The position numbers and the translations under genes are program-made. DNA of 64,000 nucleotides from Coenobita brevimanus (lineage: Eukaryota; Arthropoda; Malacostraca; Decapoda; Coenobitidae). The DNA lies in contig CM064713.1 of NCBI GenBank assembly GCA_032717465.1, positions 757,501 through 821,500 on the forward strand, given 5' to 3'. A model generated the notes under the pieces. The model worked only from the letters and a program-made list of their open reading frames with translations. It did not search any database and was not told the origin of the DNA. Below are positions 53,440-63,835 of the stretch, in pieces (positions within the stretch are counted from its first letter, which is position 1; each line of letters starts with the position of its first letter).

Positions 53440-53850
53440 CCAAACGCCCAACATTCTACCACAACTACCAACATTCCACCACAGCTACCAGCCTGCCACA
53501 ACTACCAACCTTCCACCACAACTACCAACACTACAGCTACCAACATTTTACCACAGCTACCAACATTCTACCGCAACTATCAACACTGCCACAGCTATCA
53601 ACATTCTTCCACAGCTACCAACATTCTACCACAGCTACCAACATTCTACCACAGCTACCAACATTCTGCCACAACTACCAACATTCCGACACATCTCCCT
53701 CCTTTTTGCTAGCTACCAACATTTTCCCTACAACTATTCCACATACTACCACACCCACCAACATTCTTATTCGCCTACCACCATCCTGCCATGTCCCAGC
53801 TACCACAATTTCAGCGTAACTACCAACATTCCTATATATTCTCCTTCTTG
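53440..53850. repeat. Minisatellite M1, 20-bp unit (CTACCAACATTCTACCACAA), array 1
   Basis: About 18 imperfect copies. The 20-bp period shifts frame each copy and none of the three frames contains a stop, so the + frame reads a 20-residue cycle. The same unit recurs at 55.5-56.3 and 58.25-58.64 kb. Confidence 0.93.
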
Positions 53851-53862
53851 TCTTTTTACCCA

Positions 53863-54632
53863 ACTTACAATAAATCCTACACCACCCATACCATTAATCC
53901 TACACACCCATACCATTAATCCTACACCACCCATACCATTAATCCTACACACCCATACAATTAATCCTACACACCCATACCATTAATCCTACACACCCAT
54001 ACCATTAATCCTACACCACCCATACCATTAATCCTACACACCCATACAATTAATCCTACACACCCATACCATTAATCCTACACACCCATACCATTAATCC
54101 TACACCACCCATACCATTAATCCTACACACCCATACCATTAATCCTACACCACCCATACCATTAATCCTACACCACCCATACCATTAATCCTACACCACC
54201 CATACCATTAATCCTACACACCCATACCATTAATTCTACACCACCCATATCATTAATCCTACACCACCCATACCATTAATCCTACACCACCCATACTATT
54301 AATCTTACACCACCCATATCATTAATCCTACACCACCCATACCATTAATCCTACACACCCATACCATTAATCCTACACCACCCATACCATTAATCCTACA
54401 CCACCCATACCATTAATCCTACACACCCATACCATTAATCCTACACACCCATACCATTAATCCTACACACCAATACCATTTATCCTACACACCCATACCA
54501 TTAATCCTACACCACCCATACCATTAATCCTACACACCCATACCATTAATCCTACACACCCATATCATTAATCCTACACACCAATACCATTTATCCTACA
54601 CACCCATACCATTAATCCTATACCACCCATTT
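53863..54632. repeat. Minisatellite M2, 22/23-bp unit, about 34 copies
   Basis: Two alternating unit types: CATTAATCCTACACACCCAT+AC (22 bp) and a 23-bp version with CACCACCC. Copies are highly similar over 770 bp. Stops (TAA) are present in every unit, so no coding frame. Confidence 0.96.
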
Positions 54633-54654
54633 TTCACCGGCTATACTCTAACCC

Positions 54655-54892
54655 CATCCATTTCTTTGCCTCCCATTCCCATTTCTTTGTCTCCTACGCC
54701 CATTTCTTTGTCCCTCACGCCCATTTCTTTGTCTCTCACGCCCGTTTCTTTGTCTCCAACGCCCATTTCTTAGTCTCGCGCCCATTTCTTTGTCTCACGC
54801 CCATTTCTTTGTCTCACGCCCATTTCTTCGTCTCACGCCCATTTCTTTGCCTCACGCCCATTTCTTTGTCCCACTCCCATTTCTTTATGCCC
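54655..54892. repeat. Minisatellite M3, 17- to 20-bp unit
   Basis: About 12 copies of CACGCCCATTTCTTTGTCT with variable junctions. Confidence 0.94.
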
Positions 54893-54944
54893 CTGATACT
54901 CCCATTCTTGGAGGGCATAGAAAAAAAAACTGCACTCAAGCCAC

Positions 54945-55343
54945 CAGTCCGACAACACCCATTTTCAGAGGGTATACTTGCGGCAACACGCATTTTCAGA
55001 GTATACTTGCGGCAACACCTGTTTTCAGAGGGTATACTTGCGGCAACACCCATTTTCAAGGAGCATACTTGCGGCAACACCCATTTTCAGAGTGTACTTG
55101 CGGCAACACCCATTTTCAAGGAGTATACTTGCGGCAACACCCATTTTCAGAGAGTATACTTGCGGCAACACCCATTTTCAAAGAGTATCCTTGCGGCAAC
55201 ACCCATTTTCAAAGAGTATCCTTGCGGCAACACCCATTTTCAAAGAGTATCCTTGCGGCAACACCCATTTTCAAAGAGTATCCTTGCGGCAACACCCATT
55301 TTCAAGGAGTATACTTGCGGCAGCACCCATTTTCGGAGGCTAT
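54945..55343. repeat. Minisatellite M4, 31-bp unit, about 13 copies
   Basis: The unit contains CTTGCGGCAACACCCATTTT followed by CAAAGAGTATC. Later copies are nearly identical. It remains open on both strands. 31 bp is not a multiple of three, so a constant peptide repeat is not maintained. Confidence 0.96.
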
Positions 55344-55489
55344 ACGCGCCTCCCCAAGCCTCACTGCCCAACAAGTTCCCAGCCCGTCCCACCCACTCGT
55401 TGTTCAGCATATCGTTTCTTTCTCCTCTGACAGTTTCATGATGCGACGCGGGTCACTTGGTCGACGAACCCTTTTGTTTTGGTACCAAC

Positions 55490-56335
55490 ATATCCTCGTG
55501 ACAACCAACGCTTTGTTACAGCTACCAACATTCCAACCAACTACGATCATTATGCCCATATTTCAGTTACAAACATTTCCCTACAACTAACAACATTCTA
55601 CCAAAACTACCAACATCTGACCAACTATGCGTGGTTTTCAGTCACTAATATTTCCCTGCGATTACCAACATTCCACCACAACTACCAACATTTCCCCCCA
55701 ATTTTCAGTTACGAACATTTCTCTTAAACTACCAACATTCTACCACAACTACCAACATTCCAACTAGTTACGCCAATTTTTCAGTAACTAACATTTTCCG
55801 ACAACTACCAACATTCTACCACAACCACCAACATTCCGACCAACTTCGCCATTTTTCGGTTACAAACTTACAAATATTTCCTTACAACTACCAACATTCT
55901 ACCAAAACTACTAACATTTCTACACAGCTTCCACAATTCTTCATTTAAGAATACTTCCCAACAAATATTAATATTCTTACACAGGTGTCTCCATATTTCA
56001 GTTACAAATATTTCCTTATGGCTACGTAAATTCTAACACACCTGCCAACATAACAACACAACCACCACCACCTTAACCTGTCACACTTACCACAATTTCA
56101 GTCTAACTACCAGCATTCCTTCACAGCTACCACCTTTCTGTCAGTCACTAATATTTCCCCTCAACTAAGGACATTCTAGCACAACTACCAGCATTTCGAC
56201 GCGGTAACCACCATGTTATATCTTGTTCACCAATACACCTCCGTAACTACCACAATTTCATCATAACTACCAACATTTCGACACAGTCACCACCATTCTA
56301 TCTTGTACCACTTAACACAGCCACCACCACTTTGT
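55490..56335. repeat. Minisatellite M1, array 2 (degenerate)
   Basis: ACTACCAACATTCTACCACA-type units interspersed with TTTCAGTTACAAACATTTCC variants; spacing is irregular. Older than arrays 1 and 3. Confidence 0.85.
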
Positions 56336-56799
56336 CTCGAAAACCAACAGTTGACAAGGTTGCTGTTCTGTCACCACAACAGCCGGAATTCTGCTTTAAC
56401 TAACACTAACTTATTGTTTTTTAAATGCAGAGAAGAAAGAACCAGAAGCTAGAAGGCTTTAAAGTTGTCCTTCCCCAGAGAAAAAAACAAAGCAAAACAA
56501 AACAAAAGGGAGTCAAATTCAAGGTCCGTTCATTTCGAGATGTCTGGAGATATTGCATTTAATGGACTGGGGTTCATAAACAAAGGGAAATGCAGACTAA
56601 GGAAGACAGTTCCAGAGTCGACCTAATGCATTGAGACTATGTTAATTCTTGCATTTGAGTGATCGACAGAAATGGGGTGCGAGTTCGTTACCAGACGGGT
56701 GCTACACTCCCGTCGTAATAGAGAAGGGATGCAAGTAGACAGTTCAAGACAACAGTGGCCATTGAAGTCGCAGTGGTGAAAAGGATGTAATAGTGCGGC

Positions 56800-56803
<4 letters not shown>

Positions 56804-56842
<39 letters not shown>
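56804..56842. repeat. (GA)n microsatellite inside LINE-C
   Basis: About 19 units that interrupt the LINE-C C-terminal region. Confidence 0.95.
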
Positions 56843-56846
<4 letters not shown>

Positions 56847-57175
56847 AGGTAGGTAGATATGTTGAAGTGAACCTGTCAAGAGATGTGTGTGCAGAGCTCC
56901 CCATACACGACGGTCATACTCCACACACAGACGAAGAAAACTCCTGTACAGAATCAACAGCTGTGCAGGTGTATAGAGTGCATGAGGCAGCTTAGCACTC
57001 CTAATCTCTTGAAAATTGATTTTGAAAGAAAGGTACTGTAATATGATTTTCCCATGATAGGTCCCAAGAGACTGACACCCCAAGGATGTTGAGAAAACAC
57101 GAAGGACTGAGCTGGACAGTGTATTGTTAGATATTAAAGAATACTTCTGCGGTAGATTTTTGCTGATCAAAAGAT

Positions 57176-57709
57176 TTAGGAACTACGTTTTTGATGCATT
57201 AAAAGCAACAAGGTGTCTTTTACCCCATCAGAAATGTGATCCAAGTCAGAAACCAAGTGTGCCATAGCCTCATCCCATGACTGCTGAAGTAACTGCTGTG
57301 GTGGATGCTGTGAGAAGTGAGTGGAAAGGTTAAGGGTGGGGTCATCAGCATAGGAGTGGATTATGTTAGATGTGCAGGTCAGATCACTGATGAGAAGAAG
57401 GAAGAGAGTTGCTGACAGGACTGAACCCTGAGGAACACCACTATAGATAACGCCATAAGAGGAACAGTAACCGTCTAAAACAGCATCTATAGAACGACCA
57501 GAAAGGAAGCTAGAGATGAAAGCACAAATAGACGGATGGCAGCCGTAAGGAGACGGTTTGGCAATTAAAGATTTGTGCCAGACTCGGTCAAAAACCTTTG
57601 AGACGTCAAGCTCAACGGCAAAGGTATCAACGAATTCCCGAAATAAGGATGGCCAAGTCAAAAAGGAAGATGAGATATTGACCAGTGGAACATTTCTGGT
57701 GGAACCCAT
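57176..57709 (-). pseudogene. Reverse transcriptase palm fragment of LINE-C (177 codons)
   Basis: Visible motifs: ELDVSKVFDRVWHKSLIA (residues 33-50, first palm aspartate at 35), ISSFLSGRSIDAVLDG (65-80), SGVPQGSVLSATLFLLLISD (90-109) and SYADDPTL (119-126) with the two catalytic aspartates. The SGVPQGSVLSPTLF motif has Ala for Pro. The annotated Met is internal: homologous sequence continues upstream in another frame. The family is Jockey/CR1-like by its motif wording; the exact clade is not settled. Confidence 0.9.
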
Positions 57710-58254
57710 ACTGTTGGCCGGAAAGATTATGATGGGAAAGATGGTTCATAAGTCTTCTAATAAAGATAGGTTCAAATTTTTCTGAAATTCAAGTCATAAA
57801 AGTAATTGGGCGATAGAGGTCTGAGAACTTTCATCCTTCTTCGGGAAGGCTGAATGAGAGCAAATTTCCATCAAGAAGGAAGGTACAAGTTGACAGATAG
57901 AGCCAAAGACTTTACACAAAGTACCAACACAGAAGCGCAGTTTTTGAGATTAACACGAGGAACCCCTTGAGGCCCATACTTCTTATTAGTACTGAGACCA
58001 GTTGGGGCAGAAAGCACATCTTAATATAAGGCATGAGGAAGCCAGTGGGAGAAGGAGATGGAGGGATACCAGTGCAGTCGTCCAAAACATGTAGGAGAAA
58101 GTCTAGCTAAAGAGTTCTGCCTTATCGGTAAGAGAAACAGCTACAGAGCCATCAAAGCAGAAGAGAGGAGGGAAATAGGAAGAAATCGTATTAGAAACTG
58201 TTTCGGGAAGGTGCCAGATGGAGCGGGAAGAATTTTAGAAAGAGGGTTCTTAGG

Positions 58255-58640
58255 AACTACCACCATTACCAACCATCTACCACGACTACCAATATTATCT
58301 CACGACTACCAACATTCTGGCACCACAGCCAACATTCTTCCATTACAATCAACATTCAGCCGCTGCAACCAACATTCAGGCACCTCTACCATCATTGGAC
58401 CATAATTACCAACATTCTTCCACCTTTACTAACACTACCACAACTGCCAGTATTTGTCACTACCAACATTGTACCACAACTACCAACATTCTACCACCAT
58501 TACCAACATTCTACCACCACTACCAACATTCTGCTACCACTACCAACATTCTACCACCACTACCAACATTCTACCACCACTACCAACATTCTACCACCAC
58601 TACCAGTATTCTGCCACTACTACCAACACTTCTGTCTGTT
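58255..58640. repeat. Minisatellite M1, array 3
   Basis: CTACCAACATTCTACCACCA units, period 20 bp, most regular at 58480-58625 (about eight copies). It starts abruptly at the LINE-C 5' breakpoint and ends at a LINE-A 3' end. Confidence 0.93.
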
Positions 58641-58675
58641 TATTGCCAGACGCCATAATCTCGTAAGGGGTGGCC
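58627..58675 (-). mobile_element. LINE-A terminal 3' fragment (~50 bp)
   Basis: CTGTCTGTTTATTGCCAGAC followed by CTCGTAAGGGGTGGCCA matches the extreme 3' end of LINE-A at 8850-8893 (CTGTCTATTGCCTGACGCC, CCCGTAAGCGGTGGCCA). Only the last ~50 bp are recognisable. Confidence 0.7.
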
Positions 58676-59450
58676 ATTTGACTTCGAGTTATTTGTTTTA
58701 CGGGAAGGGGCACTAACCCTCCACCAACCCACTTACCAACACTTAAAACTACCAAATATCTGCCATCACTGCTATTACCCTGCCACCACCAACAGTCACC
58801 AACTTTCCGTCACCACTTCCAACACCCTATCTCCACTACCAACATTCTACCAACACCACCAATATTATTCTGTCACAACCAAAATTTTCCAACCAGTATT
58901 CAAAATTATCTGTCACATTTATTTTCGTTGTAAGAGTTGTTTCAGCAGATTGTGTTTAATTTATAATACTCTCAATATCCAGTTACCAGTATTATCAGTC
59001 AATTCATCCTCAGTTTTTAAGTTACCTACAGTATTAGTAATTTTCTTTAAGTTGTCTTGTCTCAAAACATCCAGCACTACCATCATCATCAGTCTTATTT
59101 TCTTTCTTTTTTTTTTTTACCCTTTATCAACCAATAGTCAGTCAGATTTTTTTTTTAGCTGCATACATTATCACTCAGATTTTTATTAACCACAAAAAAT
59201 ACAAATCAGTGCCTTTAATTTCTATATTGTCAAAATCCTTCACTAATGCCCATACAGGTTACTTAAATATTTCTACGAATTATTCACCACTTCTAACATT
59301 ATCACTTTCTTTCATTTCTTTACTCTCAGCCTCCACCCCTGTCAGTATAACCAGTCAGTATTGTCAATTTAATTCTCAGCTTCCAGAATTATCAGCCAAA
59401 TTCTTTAATATCTCGTCTATCAGCAAAAATCACCACCAGCATATCAGTTA
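58676..59450. repeat. Decayed CCA/CAGT-rich sequence
   Basis: The left part continues TACCAAC-like phrases; the right part has loose ATTATCAGTCAATTC repeats. No gene recognised. Confidence 0.45.
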
Positions 59451-59454
59451 TCCA

Positions 59455-59645
59455 TACCCAGACGCGTTAATCCCGTAAGGGGTGGCTACAGACAAATCGC
59501 CTCCATGTCCCCCTGTCCCCTATCATTTCTCTGCCCTCCCCTCAGCTCACCCCCCCCACTCCTGTCTCATTTACCTTTCCACTACATCCCTCCATCTCAT
59601 CCTCGGTCTCCCCCTCCCTCTTCCCCCCCTCCACCACTATTACCA
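59455..59645 (-). mobile_element. LINE-A 3'-end fragment (~190 bp)
   Basis: The reverse complement reads DEMEGCSGKV and GDRGTWRRFVC with a stop, matching MRWRDEVERY..GDRATWRRFVA in LINE-A at 8.85-9.0 kb and the + copy at 8.36-8.45 kb. The DNA phrase AATCGCCTCCATGT is shared exactly. Confidence 0.8.
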
Positions 59646-59826
59646 GTCTATTTCTTAACCTTTCCCACCTTTTTCACTCATTTCCTTAAACTGTTCTTCT
59701 CCTGTGATTTTCCTACTAACAAAACTACCAAAATTATCAGCGTCTTGATTCCTCTTAACCCGAAGCTTTATTGTGTATTTTATTTTTGCCCCCACCAGAC
59801 GGTTTTTTACTCAGTGTAGACGAGAC

Positions 59827-60395
59827 TTTGAACTGGAAGGGTTTTATTGATTTGAACTGGAAGGGTTTTATTGATTTGAACTGGAAGGGTTTTATTGATT
59901 TGAACTGGAAGGGTTTTATTGATTATTTGAACAGAAAAGGTTTTACTGATTTGAACTGGAAGGGTTTTATCGATTTATTTACTTGAGCTGGAAGGGTTTT
60001 ATTGATTTGAGCTGGAAGGGTTTTATTGATTATTTGAACTGGAAGGGTTTTATTGATTTGAGCTGGAAGGGTTTTATTGATTTGAACTGGGAGGGTTTTA
60101 TTGATTTGAGCTGGAAGAGTTTTATTGATTTGAGCTGGAAGGGTTTTATTTATTTGAACTGGAAGGGTTTTATTGATTTGAACTGGAAGGGTTTTATTGA
60201 TTTGAACTGGAAGGGTTTTATTTATTTGAGCTGGAAGGGTTTTATTGATTTGAGCTGGAAGGGTTTTATTGATTTGAGCTGGAAGGGTTTTATTGATTTG
60301 AGCTGGGAGGGTTTTATTGATTTGAACTGGAAGGGTTTTATTGATCTGAACTGGGAGGGTTTAATTGATTTATTTGGAGGGTTTTATTTAGCTTT
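59827..60395. repeat. Minisatellite M5, 24-bp unit, 22 copies, coding-phase
   Basis: Unit TTGAACTGGAAGGGTTTTAT+TGAT with AAC/AGC and GAA/GGA variants. 24 is a multiple of three, so the + frame reads the octapeptide LNWKGFID or LSWKGFID about 22 times. Two insertions (near 59925 and 60015, 3 bp each) keep the frame; one of 8 bp near 59970 breaks it into parts of about 71 and 145 codons. No signal peptide or flanking domain is visible. Confidence 0.95.
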
Positions 60396-60479
60396 CCTTT
60401 TCGGGTTTGGTGGTAAATAATAATCTTTAAAAATTAGAATGTTAAAAATTGTCACAGCTTTCCACTAAGTCTACACTGC

Positions 60480-60975
60480 TGTCTTAACCATCACTACCTC
60501 ATGCTGTACCACTGCTGTCATTGCTGTTGCTGTTATCTGATTTATCATTAACACAACAAACAGCCACTTCAACAGCCACCACAGCGACTGCCATTGCCCT
60601 TATCATCACAGTAATACATCCCCTACTACCATCATAATCACTATCATCACAGCTACCATTGTACTACAGCCACCATCATAACTACAACGCAGTAACCACT
60701 ACACCTATCACTGCTAACTACCATTGCCACCATAACGACAATCACTACAAATAAAGCCACCATTACCATTGCAGATACTACCACTGACTACACTATTAGG
60801 CCTACCAGTCACCACACCCCTATCACCACCACCGTCATCATCACAGCTACCACCACTCCTACCACCACCAACACCACTACCACCAACACCACCACCACCA
60901 CTACCATCACAGTCACCTCCCCCTTACCATCACCACCACCACGACCACCACCACCTGCACCGTCACATTTATAAA
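60480..60975. repeat. (CAC)/(CAT)/(TAC) trinucleotide-rich tract
   Basis: Imperfect ACCACCATCACCACC triplets, densest at 60810-60960. Frames read Thr/Pro/His repeats; no gene. Confidence 0.88.
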
Positions 60976-61019
60976 CAAAAAAGTTGGACCCAGCACGTGC
61001 ACGGGTTAATGTCTCCTTA

Positions 61020-61044
61020 CACACACACACACACACACACACAC
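61020..61044. repeat. (CA)n microsatellite
   Basis: About 12 units. Confidence 0.93.
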
Positions 61045-61137
61045 AGGCATTCTTTTATACATAGGTGTCTTGTATTTTGCCTTACATTATCCTTTGTTTA
61101 TGATTGCAAACATGTGTGTGAACTTTTCTGAAAATTG

Positions 61138-61275
61138 CTAACCTAACTTAACCTAACTAAAATTGACTTAAGCTCTTGTTTTTGCCATATCAGCTGCGAA
61201 ATCTTGCATATATTAACCTAATCTGCCTCTACGAATTCTAACTTGGTCTAGCCTGAACTAACTTATTCTTACCTG
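61138..61275. repeat. Short CCTAA-like patch
   Basis: CTAACCTAACTTAACCTAAC at 61139-61158 and scattered CTAACTT/CCTAATC after it; the complement of the TTAGG-type motif at 48.3-48.66 kb. Confidence 0.5.
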
Positions 61276-61323
61276 GATCTTTGGAGCTTTATACCGTTTA
61301 GAAAATTAGTTGCTCTATAAGTC

Positions 61324-61328
<5 letters not shown>

Positions 61329-61374
<46 letters not shown>
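61329..61374. repeat. (TC)n microsatellite
   Basis: About 23 units. 61380-61625 has no recognisable gene. Confidence 0.96.
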
Positions 61375-61375
<1 letters not shown>

Positions 61376-61627
61376 ACACAGTCCTTCACCATAACCTCAA
61401 CAAAAGACCTGTGGAAAGTCTGGATAAGTGGCGTGTTCCTCCACTTGATTACAGCAGCAACAACAACAATCATAAACCTATTTTAAATTAGCCTAAGACT
61501 AACTTTGCTTATCTAAACAACCCAGTTCCGTCCTATTATCTTGATGTATGCAAATTTACCCTGATGTTTTTGTTATTCACGTTTACATATATTCTCTACG
61601 TTACACCACATTACCATAAACATCTTG

Positions 61628-61628
<1 letters not shown>

Positions 61629-61712
<84 letters not shown>
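61629..61712. repeat. (CA)n microsatellite
   Basis: About 42 uninterrupted units, with smaller CA runs at 61734-61746, 61818-61830 and 61843-61852. Confidence 0.97.
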
Positions 61713-61714
<2 letters not shown>

Positions 61715-61993
61715 CTCATGTACACTCTTTGCTACACACACACACCTCATTCTTATACGTCTACACATTCCCATAGAAATCCATATATACAGATGTACAT
61801 ACACAAATGGAGGCGTACACACACACACACGGAGACAGACAAACACACACACGCACGCACTCCCGCGGCCTCTTATGTTCAGCGTCGCGCGTCTCTGTTG
61901 CTTTTTGCGTGCAAGTGTGTGCGTGTGTGTGTGCAGGGGGGATGCTTGCCTGATGGGCTATTTAAAGTTTGTCTCCTCTCTTTGTCCCCTGCA

Positions 61994-62099
61994 GCTCTCT
62001 CTCTCTCTCTCTCTCTCTCCCAAACTGAATAAAATCATCTGAAGATAGCACGATTATAACGAAGAAGAGGCCATCAAACTGTTGTTGATGCATCCTCCC

Positions 62100-62133
<34 letters not shown>
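61994..62133. repeat. Two (TC)n runs around a short dispersed motif
   Basis: (CT)n at 61995-62020 and 62103-62133. Between them is CTGAATAAAATCATCTGAAG followed by ATAGCACGATTATAACGAAG, which matches AATAAAATCGTGTGAAGATA at about 20772. Confidence 0.92.
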
Positions 62134-62135
<2 letters not shown>

Positions 62136-62139
62136 GGTG

Positions 62140-63430
62140 TGTGCATGTCTGTCGCTACTAACCTTTGTTCCTTGCCTTCGTGCGTATGAATTTAAGCATG
62201 TACAATTTTGAACTTTCTCACCAAACACTGTCGATGTGGCAAAAAGATCGAGTTGTGATTGACGAGGCAACTCTGTGTCTGCTTACGTAGGAAATCCAAG
62301 AATGCGAATGAAACGGCCTCTGTGATTGGTTCTCAGAGGTGGCTGCCACAATGCATAATGCCTTTACTCTCAAATCTTATCAAACTTTTATCGATGTGAA
62401 TATTAAGTTGTATTAAATATGAGCGCATTTAAAATAGCAGTAGTTAACATTAGTGATTTAAAATCGTCTGTGTTTATATTACAGAGGATTATGAGGGAAA
62501 CTGTCTACTGTCGAAATAATGATTTGGCATCTTCGAGTTCGTAGCCCAGACTTGAGGCGCACATAGCAGCCTGGGGTAATAAGGCCTTTGTGAAGCAGTA
62601 TGATACCACTAAATATTTACAAATTACAAGACTCGGTAAAGCTAAGTTGTTTCATCTACTCATGCTTACGTGGATTGATGTCATGTAAACACGTAGTAAA
62701 TCACCAAAGTGAGAGTGATTGATAATTCAGTAATGCGCCGAAACTAGGGTGAAGCTTCAGTTCGTTCGAAACCATTTAACACTTATTCGTGACAGGCGGC
62801 ATGAAGTAAATGAGAAAGAAGAATTAAGCGCTGGAGTAAAGGGTAGAGAATAGTGTTAAACATGTAAGATTAGGATACGTAATTATCATAACCAGTACAT
62901 GTTAATATCCAAAACAAAACGTTTGCATTTCGTTTTAAAGCAGAGATTAACATTCAATAGACTAACCTGATCTTTAATGAACGGTCTTTGTTGTCGATGA
63001 AACGAACAAGACAATAAGGAGCATCTTTTGGTAACAAGACAAATCATCGGTAGGACCAGACGCGATGCATTTGATATGTAGACACTTAGCTAGGGTTCTA
63101 ATTGGCTGGACTCCCTGACGTCACGCCCAGTACCCCTCAACCTGCCTCTGTGTTTAGACGTGATGCTGCGATGTGTGGGTGTGTGGAGCTCCTCGTTAAT
63201 GAGCTTTTTTTGTGTGTATGGTGTTTTATCGACGATTTGCCTAAGACCTGAGGGTGCGTGGTTGTGGAAGAGACGTGTGGAGAGTTAGTGGATGAGGTGG
63301 AATGAACAGGGAGGAGGATGAGCGAAGGTAGCATCACAGGAAATTAAGGTAAGAGAGTTTGTTTACTAGGAATGATACCTTGGATCTCCTCACATTTCAT
63401 TTACCATTCATAGTTATTGTTACACCATTT
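62140..63430. other. Complex, low-repeat sequence; no exon recognised
   Basis: The longest stretch without obvious repeats. It contains inverted CCAAT boxes (TGATTGGTT near 62319, ATTGG at 63101) and a CRE palindrome TGACGTCA (63116-63123) 11 bases after the second. These could belong to a promoter, but I see no TATA box, no open frame with family character and no splice-site-bounded exon. If a host gene borders the window, this side is the best candidate. Confidence 0.3.
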
Positions 63431-63553
63431 ATTCATATCCTCATGATCAAGTTCTTTGGTGGCTCTCGCCTTTGAGTGTGATGAGTGAAGGATGGCAGAA
63501 AGAAAGTATGATGTAATGAATATGCGGTGCTGTTTGACGCCATGATGCTTTTG

Positions 63554-63610
63554 TTGTTTGGGCCCCTCAGTGAGCATATATTCATTGTTTGGGCCCCCCA
63601 CCGAGCATAG
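63554..63610. repeat. 31-bp direct repeat with TTGTTTGGGCCCC
   Basis: TTGTTTGGGCCCC occurs at 63554 and 63585, each followed by a GAGCATA phrase. Two copies. Confidence 0.85.
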
Positions 63611-63704
63611 CGTGGCGTCTCAGCATGCATTAACTCTGATCGAGGAGAGAATATCCGCGCATCTGAGTGACTGAGCAAGAACCTAGCTTATGTTTGGTGA
63701 GAAT

Positions 63705-63835
63705 TATGATGGATAGGAGGGTTTGGTTGGCGAAAATAAGGAGGGGAAGAGTTGAGGGAGGGGTAAAGGTGAGACGAGGGAGGAGGAAGGGAGAGTGAGA
63801 AGGGGAGGAAGTGGAGGGAAGAGATTAGTAGTTAG
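63705..63835. repeat. Purine-rich tract
   Basis: GGAGGAAGGGAGAGTGAGAA-type sequence. The remaining 63835-64000 shows no recognisable feature. Confidence 0.75.

Larger units (their letters stand above)
56560..58255 (-). mobile_element. LINE-C: decayed Jockey/CR1-like retrotransposon, 5'-truncated
   Basis: On the minus strand, in several frames, the order is: CFDGSVAVSLTDKAELF (about 58160), a KYGPQGVPRVNLKNCASVLV stretch (about 57950), WKFALIQPSRRRK (about 57850), FEPIFIRRLMNHLSHHNLSG + QQYGFH (about 57770-57710), the palm 57709-57176 with YADD, then KLPHALYTPAQLLILYRSFL (about 57000-56940) and CSTRLVTNSHP..NARIN (about 56710-56650). The endonuclease is absent. Several stops and frameshifts, plus a (GA)n run at 56804-56842, make it inactive. 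M1 minisatellite flanks it on both sides. Confidence 0.9.

Noticed and set aside
53863..55343. CRISPR-like direct repeats
   Set aside because: The units are contiguous with no unique spacers, and the genome is eukaryotic. These are minisatellites.
54790..55590. 266-codon open frame with repeated peptide phrases
   Set aside because: Generated by the 31-bp M4 minisatellite, which is open on both strands; the period is not a multiple of three.
63433..63678. 81-codon minus-strand frame at the right edge
   Set aside because: Mixed composition, but it crosses a 31-bp direct repeat and shows no domain. It is left unannotated, not excluded.
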